Source: Sphingobium sp052327305
GTDB taxonomy: Bacteria > Pseudomonadota > Alphaproteobacteria > Sphingomonadales > Sphingomonadaceae
Length of the DNA: 64,000 bases
Direction: 5' to 3'
Assembly: GCF_052327305.1 (NCBI RefSeq)
Contig: NZ_CP182486.1
Coordinates: 248,001 to 312,000 of the forward strand
The translations under genes were made by a program, and so were the position numbers. The notes under the pieces were generated by a model. It saw nothing but the letters and a program-made list of their open reading frames with translations. It had not been told where the DNA came from and did no database searches. Shown here piece after piece: positions 45,213 to 55,144 of this stretch; within the stretch, counting starts at the first letter, position 1; every line of letters starts with the position of its first letter.

Positions 45213-46511
45213 CTACGAGGTTGCTTCCACGGGGCTTTCAAAGCGTGAAATGGCAATGGCGATTGTCAGGTCACCGACCACGTTGAGGCTTGTGCGACAC
45301 ATGTCCAAGAGGCGATCGACGCCAATGACAAGGCCGATCGCTTCGGGCGGCACACCGACAATCACGAGCGCAGCCGAGACAATCGGGATGGCACCAGCTG
45401 GAACTCCAACAGTGCACACGCCGCTCAGCAAACAGATAGCGAAGACGGTCAGTTGCTCAGTGGGGCCAAGATGTACTCCGAAAAACTGCGCGAGGAACAG
45501 GATGGTGACGGCCGCATAGATGGCGGTGCCGTTTTGGTTGGCCACCGTACAAACACCGAGCACGAACCGTGTCACCTGCGGAGGAAGGCCGAGATTTTCC
45601 TCTGCCACTTTTAGCGTAGTCGGCAACGTCGCATTGGACGAGGACGTGGAAAAGGCAATGAATGTCGCCTCCTGCACGGCTCTGAAGAAGACGAGCGGCT
45701 TCATCCCACCCACAATCCACACCAAAGACGAATAAACGAAGCCCACGTGCAGTGCGAATGCGAGGAGCATCACGCCCACATAGGCGCTCAGGTGGGAAAG
45801 AAGCGTCCAGCCAAACATGACCGTGAGGTCGAACATGAAGCAGGCGACGGCTATTGGGGCGAGGCGGATTACGACGCCGATCAGCCAGACACCAACATCG
45901 AAGAGTCCCTGTATAGTCAGGAGTAGTTGTTTGCTCCCTTCTGTCCTCACTAGCATAAGGCCGAGGCCGAACATCAGCGCGAAGAACACCACGCCGAGCA
46001 GATTGTTCTCCGACGCGGCGGAGACGATGTTGGACGGAACGAACTGAACGATCATCCCTAGCGTCGTCGGCACAGGATCGCGGGAGAATGCGCCGCCCGC
46101 CTTGCCTGCTGAGCTCAGCATCGCTTCCGCAGCGTTCGGATCAATGCCTTCACCGGGTTGGAACAGATTGACGGTCGCCAGCGCGACGAGCGTCGCGAGG
46201 GCAGAGGCGACAAGGATGAATGCGACCATCCGCCCACCCATGCGACGGAGCGCGCGCAGGTCGTGGAGACCCGCGATGCTGGTAACAAGGGCGGAGAAAA
46301 GCAACGGCATGATGAGAACGAACAGCAGCCGTAGAAACAGGATCTCGATCGGCTGCGTGACGTTGGACATGAAGCCCACTACCCAAGCTGTGCGACCGAT
46401 CGTGAGATTGACGATCAGGCCCCCGCCCACGCCCAGCGCAAATCCCAACAACACCAGAATATGCGGCGATAGATCCGGCCGGCGGCCCGAGGTGAACGTT
46501 GAAAACACCAC
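45213..46511 (-). CDS. Dicarboxylate/amino acid:cation symporter (DAACS family)
   Basis: A 432-residue inner-membrane symporter of the GltP/DctA fold with 8 helices and two re-entrant hairpins. The hairpin and TM7 signatures FSTSSSNATLPTTLKVAEENLG and VANQNGTAIYAAV are present. Substrates in the family are glutamate, aspartate, C4-dicarboxylates or serine/threonine. A direct-repeat motif shared with the TonB receptor promoter lies 110 bases upstream, and the sensor kinase gene ends just upstream, so this transporter is probably controlled by the adjacent two-component system. Confidence 0.94.
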   Translation of the reverse strand: MVFSTFTSGRRPDLSPHILVLLGFALGVGGGLIVNLTIGRTAWVVGFMSNVTQPIEILFLRLLFVLIMPLLFSALVTSIAGLHDLRALRRMGGRMVAFILVASALATLVALATVNLFQPGEGIDPNAAEAMLSSAGKAGGAFSRDPVPTTLGMIVQFVPSNIVSAASENNLLGVVFFALMFGLGLMLVRTEGSKQLLLTIQGLFDVGVWLIGVVIRLAPIAVACFMFDLTVMFGWTLLSHLSAYVGVMLLAFALHVGFVYSSLVWIVGGMKPLVFFRAVQEATFIAFSTSSSNATLPTTLKVAEENLGLPPQVTRFVLGVCTVANQNGTAIYAAVTILFLAQFFGVHLGPTEQLTVFAICLLSGVCTVGVPAGAIPIVSAALVIVGVPPEAIGLVIGVDRLLDMCRTSLNVVGDLTIAIAISRFESPVEATS

Positions 46512-46620
46512 CTGCTACCGCTCCCCCGAACGGATTAGTCTCTGCCGTGAACATAGCATGATGACTTGCAAAGAAGTCGTCGTATTTTTTGTCTTCATAA
46601 CCCCGGCGTAGGAGAGGAAT

Positions 46621-46637
46621 CTGTCGTCAAGCTGTCA
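46621..46637 (-). promoter_or_regulatory. Direct-repeat motif upstream of the symporter (candidate response-regulator site)
   Basis: On the minus strand TGACAGCTTGACGACAG: two GACAG half-sites 11 bp apart, one helical turn, as bound by OmpR/PhoB-type dimers. It matches the motif at 49045-49061 at 15 of 17 positions, in the same orientation relative to its gene. It overlaps the end of the kinase gene. Confidence 0.55.
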
Positions 46638-48131
46638 TGCAGCGACCCCCTGGAAATCGACGGTTGCGCAAAGGCCGCAGCCATTCGCGCCGTTGTTCAA
46701 TGAAACCTTCGCCCCCATGCGCTCGGCCAGCGAGCGGACGATCGAAAGACCAAGTCCGCTGCCCACCTGATCGTTATCCGCCGTCCCGCGTTCGAACCGC
46801 TCCCACACGCGCTCCCGATATTCATCGGGAATGCCCGGCCCGTCGTCCTCGATCTCTATTCTGCCCAGGTTGGCATGGCGGCCGAGGCGCACGACGACCG
46901 AACCGCCGGGTTTATTGTAGCGTATGGCATTGTCCACAAGATTGCTGATCAGCTCCGCGGCCAACAGGGGGTGGCCCTTCACGGCTAGAGCACCTTCCTC
47001 GTCCTGCTCGTAGATGATGTCGATATCGAAGTCGGAGAGGTGGCCGATCCGCTCGCTTAATACCGTTGCAGCTGTGGCGGCAAGGTCGAACGACATGGCG
47101 GGGTCGATCGCATATTCGCCCGTCCGTGCCAACGAGATGAGTTGCTGCAACAGCCGCTCCAGCGAGTCGACCGCATGCGAAATATCGAGCAGCGCGTTGC
47201 GCCCCTGCGGCGAGTTGGGGCCGAAGCGATGGAGTAGGCCCAGATGAATCCGCACGATTGCCAGTGGAGTCCGCATTTGGTGAGAAGCATTGGCGGTGAA
47301 CTGCTTGAGGGAGTCGGTCGCTTTTTCCATACGCTCCATCAGGCCGTTGAACGCGAGGATGAAGGGCACCGCCTCACGCGGCGTATCGGCGGAGCGCGTC
47401 AACCGGAAGCGAGCGAGCGGGGTCTTGCGTGCCTCTTCGACCTGTTCGGTAAGATTCGAGAATGGTTTCAACCCCCAGGTGATCGCTTGGTAGAAGAGTA
47501 GAACCGCGATCAGAAGGATCAGCGTGCCACCGCCAAGGACATGCAGGGATTGGCTGAATATATAAGCGTTGCGATCGTCTACATACTGGGCGACCTGAAC
47601 GACAACCGGGCGACGCTCGCCACTGACCAATCGGGTTTCGGTGGCGATGCGTACGGCCCTGCCATCGAACTGCCCCGTCCGCAAATAGGCTGCCTGAAGC
47701 ACCGTCCTTGCGTCCTTCGGGTCGAGATAGCCTCTGTAAAGTCGGGCCTTTCCGTAGGACTCGGTGAGCGCGGCGGGTGGATGTCGGTCGACAGTGCGAT
47801 CGCCCATCACATAGTCCATGGGCGGTTTGAGTGCGGGTGAGCCGCTGATGAGTTCGTTGCCTAGATAAACGCTGTAGATGCTGTCCGGCTGCGAACGTCG
47901 CTGCAACAAATGAATGGCGAGCGGAACGAGCCGGGGCCTTAAGTCCTGTTCCGCTTCGAGTGCAACGCTCAAGGCCCGTACGGAGCCGATCAGCGCCCGG
48001 TCGGACGTGAGGTTTATCGTCTTGGCGATCACCCAGCAGGCGACGCCGCCAAAGATCATCACGAGCGCCGCCAGTGGCATCATCACGGCGACGGTCAGAC
48101 GCGCGCGGAGCGAACCCAACAGCTGGCTCAT
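46635..48131 (-). CDS. Two-component sensor histidine kinase
   Basis: A 498-residue membrane kinase. TM1 is about residues 13-36, a periplasmic sensor domain about 37-195 (2CSK_N/TctE-like), TM2 about 199-216, then the dimerisation helix with phospho-acceptor His284 (NASHQMRTPL) and an ATPase domain with NLVDNAIRYN, DDGPGIPDEY and GSGLGLSIVRSL. The architecture is TctE/QseC-like, and TctE kinases commonly sense carboxylates. It follows the response regulator by 16 bases, so the two form one transcript. Confidence 0.93.
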   Translation of the reverse strand: MSQLLGSLRARLTVAVMMPLAALVMIFGGVACWVIAKTINLTSDRALIGSVRALSVALEAEQDLRPRLVPLAIHLLQRRSQPDSIYSVYLGNELISGSPALKPPMDYVMGDRTVDRHPPAALTESYGKARLYRGYLDPKDARTVLQAAYLRTGQFDGRAVRIATETRLVSGERRPVVVQVAQYVDDRNAYIFSQSLHVLGGGTLILLIAVLLFYQAITWGLKPFSNLTEQVEEARKTPLARFRLTRSADTPREAVPFILAFNGLMERMEKATDSLKQFTANASHQMRTPLAIVRIHLGLLHRFGPNSPQGRNALLDISHAVDSLERLLQQLISLARTGEYAIDPAMSFDLAATAATVLSERIGHLSDFDIDIIYEQDEEGALAVKGHPLLAAELISNLVDNAIRYNKPGGSVVVRLGRHANLGRIEIEDDGPGIPDEYRERVWERFERGTADNDQVGSGLGLSIVRSLAERMGAKVSLNNGANGCGLCATVDFQGVAA

Positions 48132-48147
48132 CCCGCCCGGCCGATCA

Positions 48148-48813
48148 TCACTTTGCCTCGATCATGTATCCGAGCCCGCGAATGGTCCTGATCGCCGGAC
48201 CATTTGGCAGGAGCTTGCGGCGAAGACGGGCGACATAGACTTCAAGCGCGTTTGGCGCCACGGCGTCGTTGAAATTGAAGACCTCGGACGCCAATCGTTC
48301 CTTGGTGACGACCTTGCCGGGTCGATTCAGAAGCGTCTCCAGAACCGCGAGCTCCCGTCGACGCAGATCGATTGGTTCTCCGCTCAGATAAGCCGTGCGG
48401 CACAATCTGTCGAAGCTGAGCTGTCCGAGTTTGAGTACCGGGTCGAGCACGCCCTGCCCCCGGCGAGCGAGCGCACGCACCCGGGATTCCAGTTCCTCGA
48501 GGTGAAAGGGCTTCGCCAGATAGTCGTCGGCGCCCTTGTCCAGTCCGTCTACGCGGTCCGCCAGTGAATCCCGTGCCGTGGAGACCAGAATCGGAGTTTG
48601 GACGCTTCGTCGTCTTAGTCGTTGCAGAACTTCCAGACCATCCAAGTCGGGCAAGCCCAGATCCAGCACGATCGCACAATAAGGAACGCTTTGGGCGATA
48701 TCCAATGCCTCCTCGCCGGAGGACAATATGTCCACGGCGAAGCCCGCGGCGTTCAGCGACACTTCCATCCCATGTGCGAGACGTCGGTCGTCTTCAACAA
48801 TCATGACCCGCAA
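48148..48813 (-). CDS. OmpR/PhoB-family response regulator
   Basis: A 221-residue regulator with a receiver domain (acidic pocket EDD at 7-9, phospho-acceptor Asp51 in IVLDLGLPDLDG, Lys in KGADDYLAKPF) and a C-terminal winged helix (LRRRELAVLETLLNRPGKVVTKERL; VAPNALEVYVARLRRKL). It is TctD-like. It is the first gene of the leftward unit and is divergent from the TonB receptor across 401 bp holding TGACAG direct repeats. Confidence 0.95.
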   Translation of the reverse strand: MRVMIVEDDRRLAHGMEVSLNAAGFAVDILSSGEEALDIAQSVPYCAIVLDLGLPDLDGLEVLQRLRRRSVQTPILVSTARDSLADRVDGLDKGADDYLAKPFHLEELESRVRALARRGQGVLDPVLKLGQLSFDRLCRTAYLSGEPIDLRRRELAVLETLLNRPGKVVTKERLASEVFNFNDAVAPNALEVYVARLRRKLLPNGPAIRTIRGLGYMIEAK

Positions 48814-49214
48814 CGTTTATCCCCCAGATGAAGGTTGCGGCATCCCTTTCCCGATTATTTTATCATTCTGAAATTCAAGAACAAATTTACGATACTTATG
48901 GCGTGGGACAGCGCTAGGCATCGCCTGTGCGACCTTCGCTCAATCAAGAAGACTATGCATTTAGAGCAGGTGTCAAGTGGTCGTTCGGGCTCTCTTATCG
49001 ACTTTGCGACAGCACAAGAGAGTTATTCCAGCCGCCCGAAACAGTGACAGCTTCATGACAGGTTCGCGACCATATGTTTGCGCATCTTCACGGCTGACAG
49101 GCTCGGGGCAACACACAGCGCCTGATCAGGGAATGGGAAAAAACACCGTGAGACTCGGGGGAGGAAGGAGGCGTGCGGCCTTTTGACGCACATCCTTTCG
49201 AAAAGGGGAACTCG
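48814..49214. promoter_or_regulatory. 401-bp divergent control region, response regulator / TonB receptor
   Basis: Noncoding and AT-richer than its neighbours. It holds GACAG at 49008, 49046, 49057 and 49096 on the plus strand; the middle pair is 11 bp apart and the outer ones are 38-39 bp away. Small frames here lack ribosome binding sites and do not look coding. Confidence 0.6.
49045..49061 (+). promoter_or_regulatory. Direct-repeat motif upstream of the TonB receptor (candidate response-regulator site)
   Basis: TGACAGCTTCATGACAG, with half-sites one helical turn apart. It is nearly identical to the element upstream of the symporter at 46621-46637. A further TGACAG is at 49095-49100. The receptor start codon is about 154 bases downstream. 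Confidence 0.58.
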
Positions 49215-52205
49215 ATGTCGACCATTCAAGCTCGTCGGTCCAAATGTAAGGGCGACCGACCTTCGCTCCTCGGTGCCAGCGGGCTGGCTCTGGCCATTGC
49301 CATGCAGATGCTGGCCGCCGCCCCTGCCCGCGCCCAGGGAGGCGCAGCGGATGCGCCTGTTCCGGAGAGCGGCAATGCACCACAGGAGGAAACAGGGAGT
49401 AGCGATATCACCGTCACCGGTTCGCGCATCGCCCGCAATGGCTACGAGATGCCGACGCCTGTCACCGTGGTCAGCACGCAGGATTTGCAGGCGTCCGCCC
49501 CGGCCAATATCGCGGATTATGTCAACCAGCTTCCTGCTATCTCCGGCAGTTCTACGCCTAGTGGCAACCAGCGCGGTCTCACCAGTGGCGCCGCCGGCCT
49601 CAATACCGTCAGCATGCGCAATCTCGGTAGCGGCCGCACGCTGGTCCTCATCGACGGCCACCGCACGGTCGCATCAACGCTTGATGGCGCGGTCGATACC
49701 AACCTTGTCCCTCAGGGGCTTATCAAAAGCATCGAGATCGTGACTGGCGGCGCGTCGTCGGTTTACGGGTCAGATGCCGTCGCAGGCGTCATCAACTATA
49801 TTCTCGATCGCGATTACACCGGCATCAAAGGTGACGTCAGCTACGGGCAGACCACCTATGGCGACGATGACACCTATCGCGCGACGCTGACCGGCGGGTT
49901 CAAGTTCGGTGACGGGCGCGGTCATCTCGTCCTTAATGGAACGATCGTGCAGCGCGACGGAATCCACGGTGTTCCGCGCGCCTGGGCGGAGAAAGGCCGC
50001 TATCTCACGCAAAATCCGGCCTACGCACCCGGTAACGGCCAGCCGCAATATATGCCGTCTAACAATGCCGGCCTCAACGTCGTTACCGGCGGCGGCATCA
50101 TCGTGACTGGGCCGGCCCGCGGCGTCTATTTCGGCAATGGCGGTACCATCAACCGCTACGATTATGGCCAGAACTACAATACAACCACCAGAGGTGAGTG
50201 GACGATCGGCGGCGACTGGCAGGTCAACCAGCATCTCGACGGAACTTCTCTTCAACCCGGGGAGAACATGAAGGGCCTCTACGGCCGCCTGAGCTACGAT
50301 GTGCTGAACGATGTGAATGTGTTCGCCGAGTTCTCCTATAATCGGTCGAAAGGTTCGAACTGGGGCGGACGCCAGACCGATCGCGGCAACATCACCATTG
50401 CTTGCGACAACGCCTTCATTCCCGCCGCGCTGCTGACCCAGTATCCCTCGCTTGCGTGCGGCACCCGCGCGCCGGGCACGACTTCCATCACCATGGGTTC
50501 GTTCAATCAGGACTATCCCACGCGCGAGAGCAACAATGTCCGCGAAGTCTATCGGTACGTCATTGGCGCTGAGGGCAGCTTCAGTCTGCTGACGGACTGG
50601 AAATGGGATGCCTATTATCAGCGCGGTATCGCGAAGAACCACATCTCGCTCATCTCGGCAAACCGCACGCAGCTCGCCTATGCGCGCGACGCCGTGCGCA
50701 ACAGCGCGGGTGATATCGTCTGCCGCGTGACACGCGACGGCAGTACCGATCCGCTGGCCGCGGGCTGCGTGCCCTACAACAGCTTTGGCATTGGCGTGAA
50801 TTCGCAGGCCGCCATCAATTATGTCATCGGCAATCCCTACACCGACCAGCGGCTGCAACAGGACGTGGCCGCCGTCAACTTCAGCACGGAGATCGCAAAT
50901 CCATGGCTCAAGCCTATCGGCCTTGCCTTCGGGTTCGAGCATAGGCGCGAGGAGACATCCGGCACGACCCCGGAATTTGCCAAGGCCGGCTGGTATAGCG
51001 GCAATTTCGCGGACACCTTCGGCCACTACAGCGTCAATGAAGGCTTTGTTGAAACCCTGGTCTCGCTGCCGCTGAATCTCGAGTTCAACGGCGCCGCGCG
51101 TCTCACCAGCTATCAGCTGGCCGGCGAAGTGGTGACCTGGAAGGCGGGATTCACCTGGAGCCCGATTTCCGACCTTCGTTTCCGCGTCGTTCGGTCGCGG
51201 GATATCCGCGCGCCTAACCTCAACGAGCTGTTCGTTGCTGGCGGCGGCAATACGAATGCCCTGCTCAATCCATGGTCTGGGACCAACGCGCGCTACCGGG
51301 GTGTCCCGCAGGGCAATCTCGATCTCGATCCGGAGAAGGCGGACACCTGGAGCCTTGGCGTCGTGTATCGGCCGTCCTTCATTCCCGGCCTCGGCTTCTC
51401 GGTCGATTACTACGACATCAAGATCAAGGGTGCGATCGACTCCCTTAGTGCCCAACAGATCGTCGATCGTTGTTTCGAAGGAAATGAGAACCTCTGCCGG
51501 AACATTGCGCTCTCAATGCCGGATAATCTGGCGGCGCCGCGCTACAATTATGGGGACGGCTGGAACCGCACAACGGGTCCAGTACCGGGGTTCGCGGACT
51601 TTTGGGTCTATACGTCGCAGTTCAACTATGTTGGTCTGCGCGCCCGCGGTCTGGATTTCGAGCTGAGCTACACCACGCCGCTGGACCGCATTGCGGAAAG
51701 CCTGCCGGGCACCTTGTCGCTTCGCGGTCTCGCCAACCGCGCAATCGAGCGGGAGACTGACAATGGAACGCAGGCGCCCACCGACAGCGTAGGGCAGAAT
51801 ACTGGCTCGCTGCCAAAGTGGAAATATCGCGTGACGGCCAGCTATACGGTGGACGACTTCACGACTCAGCTGACCGGTCGCGGCTTCGGCAGCGGCGTGT
51901 TCAACAACAACTACGTCGAATGTACATCGAGCTGCCCAGCCTCGACGAGTATCAACCGCACCATCTCGGACAACTCACTGCCGGATGCGTTCTATGTCGA
52001 TGCCTATTTCTCGAAGAAGTTGAAACTGGGTGGTTTCAACGGCGATCTGTATTTGCAGATCAACAACCTTTTCAATCGAGATCCAGCGCTTGTTGGCGCC
52101 GGTCCATCGGACACATCGAGCCCCGATCCGGGCACGAACCGCGGCCTTTACGACTATCTCGGCCGCACCTTCAGGATTGGCCTCCGGTTCGATCTGGGAG
52201 GGTGA
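49215..52205 (+). CDS. TonB-dependent outer-membrane receptor
   Basis: A 996-residue receptor. The long signal peptide ends around APARAQG. The plug domain contains ITVTGSRIARNGYE, SMRNLGSGRTLVLIDGHR and IVTGGASSVYGSDAVAGVINYIL, followed by a 22-strand barrel ending in RTFRIGLRFDLGG. Long extracellular loops hold a few Cys pairs. The plug type is the oligopeptide/carbohydrate-associated sphingomonad group rather than a clear siderophore receptor. The ATG at 49215 has AAGGGG upstream. It is the first gene of the rightward nutrient operon. Confidence 0.95.
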   Translation: MSTIQARRSKCKGDRPSLLGASGLALAIAMQMLAAAPARAQGGAADAPVPESGNAPQEETGSSDITVTGSRIARNGYEMPTPVTVVSTQDLQASAPANIADYVNQLPAISGSSTPSGNQRGLTSGAAGLNTVSMRNLGSGRTLVLIDGHRTVASTLDGAVDTNLVPQGLIKSIEIVTGGASSVYGSDAVAGVINYILDRDYTGIKGDVSYGQTTYGDDDTYRATLTGGFKFGDGRGHLVLNGTIVQRDGIHGVPRAWAEKGRYLTQNPAYAPGNGQPQYMPSNNAGLNVVTGGGIIVTGPARGVYFGNGGTINRYDYGQNYNTTTRGEWTIGGDWQVNQHLDGTSLQPGENMKGLYGRLSYDVLNDVNVFAEFSYNRSKGSNWGGRQTDRGNITIACDNAFIPAALLTQYPSLACGTRAPGTTSITMGSFNQDYPTRESNNVREVYRYVIGAEGSFSLLTDWKWDAYYQRGIAKNHISLISANRTQLAYARDAVRNSAGDIVCRVTRDGSTDPLAAGCVPYNSFGIGVNSQAAINYVIGNPYTDQRLQQDVAAVNFSTEIANPWLKPIGLAFGFEHRREETSGTTPEFAKAGWYSGNFADTFGHYSVNEGFVETLVSLPLNLEFNGAARLTSYQLAGEVVTWKAGFTWSPISDLRFRVVRSRDIRAPNLNELFVAGGGNTNALLNPWSGTNARYRGVPQGNLDLDPEKADTWSLGVVYRPSFIPGLGFSVDYYDIKIKGAIDSLSAQQIVDRCFEGNENLCRNIALSMPDNLAAPRYNYGDGWNRTTGPVPGFADFWVYTSQFNYVGLRARGLDFELSYTTPLDRIAESLPGTLSLRGLANRAIERETDNGTQAPTDSVGQNTGSLPKWKYRVTASYTVDDFTTQLTGRGFGSGVFNNNYVECTSSCPASTSINRTISDNSLPDAFYVDAYFSKKLKLGGFNGDLYLQINNLFNRDPALVGAGPSDTSSPDPGTNRGLYDYLGRTFRIGLRFDLGG

Positions 52206-52235
52206 TGCTGCTCACGACGACTTCGATCCATTGAA

Positions 52236-52278
52236 TTCAATCGGGTGCCCCGGCGCCACAAGGGGGCACCCGATTGAA
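52236..52278 (+). promoter_or_regulatory. Perfect 16-bp inverted repeat between receptor and peptidase genes
   Basis: Arms 52236-52251 and 52263-52278 are exact complements around an 11-base loop. No T-run follows, so it is more likely an mRNA-stabilising or attenuating hairpin than a full terminator. It would let receptor mRNA outnumber peptidase mRNA. Confidence 0.75.
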
Positions 52279-52303
52279 GACTGGCTTACCAAGGGGAAAG
52301 AAA

Positions 52304-55138
52304 ATGCGCGGGTTTCTTCTGACGACTACCATGTTCGCGGCCATTGCGGTTACGTCCGTACAGGCACAGACGGCTCCGGCGACCAGCGCCGCAATCACTG
52401 CGCCGGAGAAGATGCTGCCGGCCAAGCCGGGCAGCGACTATTTCCTCGCGAACTACACGCAGATTACCGCTTGGCTCAAGAAGGTCGCCACAGAGAGCGA
52501 CCGGATGAAGCTGGTCAGCATCGGCAAGACTGCCGAGGACCGCGAGCAATATATGGCAGTCATTTCTGCGCCGGAGAATATCCGCAATTTGGAGAAGTAC
52601 CGGCAGATCTCTCAGCAACTCGCCCTCGCCAAGGGGCTTACGGATGAGCAGGCACATGCGCTCGCCCGCGAAGGCAAGGCCGTTGTCTGGATGGATGCGG
52701 GTCTGCACGCCACGGAAGTCGTGAACGCGCAGACGCATATTCAGATTATCCATGAGATGCTCACGCAGAACGATCCCGAGACACTGCGCCTGCTGAACGA
52801 CGATATCATGCTGTTCGTTTTCGCCAATCCCGACGGCCTGGAGCTAGTAGCGGACTGGTACATGCGCCAGGCGGACCCGCTGAAGCGCAACTCGGCCAAT
52901 ATTCCGGTGCTCTATCAGAAGTATATCGGTCACGACGACAATCGCGACAGTTTCGCCTCGACCCAGCCCGAAACAACGAATATGAATCGCGCCGGCTATC
53001 GCGAGTGGTTCCCGCAGATCCTCTACAATCAGCACCAGACCGGCCCGGAAGGCGCAGTGGTGTTCATCCCGCCGTTCCGCGACCCTTATAATTTCAACAA
53101 CGAGCCGCTTGTTATCAATCAGACCGACGTGGTCGGTGAAGCGATGCATGCGCGGCTCGTCAGCCAGGGCAAGGGCGGTTCGGTCATGCGCTCAGGTGCG
53201 CCCTATTCCACCTGGTTCAATGGTGGCATCCGCACCATTGGCTATTTCCACAACCAGATCGGCATTCTCACCGAGATCATCGGCAATCCGACGCCGATGG
53301 AAATCCCCCTCGTTCTCGACAAGGCGCTACCACGCCAGGACGAGGTGCTGCCGATCGCTCCGCAGAAATGGCATTTCCAGCAGTCGATCGACTATGTGAA
53401 GGAGATGAACCGCGCGATCCTCGACTACGCGTCGAGATACCGGGAGATCGTTCTCTATAATCGCTACATCATGGGTCGCAATCAGATCCAGAAGGGCAGC
53501 ACAGACAGTTGGCTCATCACGCCCAAGGGACTTGATGCGGTGCGTGCAGCGGCCGCCAAGCTGCCTGGAGCCGAGGCGGCGCAACAGGATAGCGGCCCCA
53601 CGGTGGTTGGTCGTGGCGACCGGCCCGTTCCCTCGGATCTATACAAGACTGTGTTGCAGGATCCCGCCAAGCGCATGCCGCGGGCATACATTATTCCGGC
53701 CGACAGTCAGCCGGACATGCCGACCACCGTCAAGTTCCTCAATGCCCTCATCAAGACGGGTATCGAGGTGGAGCGTGCCCCGGCAGCATTCAGCTTCGGC
53801 GGCAAGTCCTATGCGGCGGGCTCATTTGTGGTCCGGGCGGATCAAGCGTTCCGCCCGCACGTGCTCGACATGTTCGAGCCGCAGGATCATCCGCAGGATT
53901 TCGCCTATCCCGGCGGCCCTCCGGTCCGCCCATATGACGTGACCGGCTATACACTCGCCCTGCAGATGAACGTCACGTTCGACCGGATGCTGGATGGTGC
54001 GCCCGAGCACTTCCCGCTTATCCCCGATGTGATGGACAATCCGCCGTCGGGCACGGTGATCGGCGATGGCGCGGCCGGTTACGTCGTCAGCCACGCCACG
54101 AACAATAGCTTCATGCTCTCCAATCGCCTGTTGAAGGCCGGAGTGCCGGTTTACTGGCTCAAGTCACCGACCAGTGTGGGGGGGCAGACGCTGGCCCCGG
54201 GCGCCTTGTGGATCCCGGCTTCAGCCAAGGCGAAGAGCGTGGTCGCGGACAGCGTCGGCCCCCTCGGCATCGATGCCTATGCTGTCGCTGCGAAGCCGGC
54301 CGGCGAGACGATGGCCGTGAAGCCCGTACGCATCGGTCTCGTCGATCTCTACGGCGGCTCGATGGCGTCGGGTTGGACACGCTGGATCTTCGAGAATTTC
54401 GAGTTCCCCTACAAGCTCGTGTTCCCGCAGGAACTGGACAAGGGCGGCCTTGAAAAGAAGTACGACGTTCTCGTATTCCAGAGCGACGTAATGGGTCGTG
54501 GGGGTGGCGGTCGTGGGCAACCGACCCCGGCCGAGATTCCGGCGGAATATCGTGCGCGCCTCGGCAGCATAACGAAGGAAAAGACCTATCCGCAGATCGC
54601 TGCCTTCGCAAAGGCTGGCGGCACCGTGATCGCCATCGGCAATGCGGCGGCGATGGGCACCGATCTCGGCGTGCCGGTCACCAATATTCTCACGCCCAAC
54701 GGGCCTGACGGGAAGCCCCAGCCACTCTCGTCGAGCAAATATTATGTGCCCGGTTCGATCCTCACCACTAAGATCGATCCGAGCGATCCGCTCGCTTACG
54801 GCCTGCCCGAAACGCTGAATATCTTCTATAACAACAATCCGGTGTTCGCCGGCGCCGGAGACAGTCCCACGGCGCGCAAGGTTGCCAGCTTTTATAACGA
54901 TGATCCCCTCGTCTCGGGCTGGGCATGGGGACAGAAGATCCTCAATGGCAACGCATCGATCGTCGATGCCTCGCTCGGCAAGGGCCGCGTCCTGCTGCTT
55001 GGGCCGGAAGTCACACAGCGCGGCCAGCCTTATCCAACGTTCAAATTCCTCTTCAACGGGCTCTTCTATGGGCCGAGCATGAAGGGGCAGACAGCCGCCC
55101 TGACGCGCGGCGCGTCCACGACGCAGCCCGCCGAGTAG
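52304..55138 (+). CDS. Secreted M14 zinc carboxypeptidase-type protein with GATase-like C-terminus
   Basis: A 944-residue exported peptidase. The signal peptide is about 1-21 (VQA/QT). The N-terminal M14 domain carries the zinc motif HATE (His135-Glu138 in DAGLHATEVVN) and a later candidate His in YNQHQTGPEG. The C-terminal part (about 690-900) has a class-I glutamine-amidotransferase-like fold pattern and an insert with Gly/Arg repeats (RGGGGRGQP). M14 enzymes remove C-terminal residues from peptides. The ATG at 52304 has GGGGAAAG upstream. Its place after the receptor suggests periplasmic breakdown of imported peptides. Confidence 0.9.
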   Translation: MRGFLLTTTMFAAIAVTSVQAQTAPATSAAITAPEKMLPAKPGSDYFLANYTQITAWLKKVATESDRMKLVSIGKTAEDREQYMAVISAPENIRNLEKYRQISQQLALAKGLTDEQAHALAREGKAVVWMDAGLHATEVVNAQTHIQIIHEMLTQNDPETLRLLNDDIMLFVFANPDGLELVADWYMRQADPLKRNSANIPVLYQKYIGHDDNRDSFASTQPETTNMNRAGYREWFPQILYNQHQTGPEGAVVFIPPFRDPYNFNNEPLVINQTDVVGEAMHARLVSQGKGGSVMRSGAPYSTWFNGGIRTIGYFHNQIGILTEIIGNPTPMEIPLVLDKALPRQDEVLPIAPQKWHFQQSIDYVKEMNRAILDYASRYREIVLYNRYIMGRNQIQKGSTDSWLITPKGLDAVRAAAAKLPGAEAAQQDSGPTVVGRGDRPVPSDLYKTVLQDPAKRMPRAYIIPADSQPDMPTTVKFLNALIKTGIEVERAPAAFSFGGKSYAAGSFVVRADQAFRPHVLDMFEPQDHPQDFAYPGGPPVRPYDVTGYTLALQMNVTFDRMLDGAPEHFPLIPDVMDNPPSGTVIGDGAAGYVVSHATNNSFMLSNRLLKAGVPVYWLKSPTSVGGQTLAPGALWIPASAKAKSVVADSVGPLGIDAYAVAAKPAGETMAVKPVRIGLVDLYGGSMASGWTRWIFENFEFPYKLVFPQELDKGGLEKKYDVLVFQSDVMGRGGGGRGQPTPAEIPAEYRARLGSITKEKTYPQIAAFAKAGGTVIAIGNAAAMGTDLGVPVTNILTPNGPDGKPQPLSSSKYYVPGSILTTKIDPSDPLAYGLPETLNIFYNNNPVFAGAGDSPTARKVASFYNDDPLVSGWAWGQKILNGNASIVDASLGKGRVLLLGPEVTQRGQPYPTFKFLFNGLFYGPSMKGQTAALTRGASTTQPAE

Positions 55139-55144
55139 GGCACA

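Noticed and set aside
48835..49047. 70-codon plus-strand frame in the divergent control region
   Set aside because: No ribosome binding site or recognisable domain, and it spans the proposed operator region; treated as noncoding.
49770..51455. A 561-codon minus-strand frame inside the TonB receptor gene
   Set aside because: The receptor has full plug and barrel motifs; the antisense frame looks like a codon-bias shadow.
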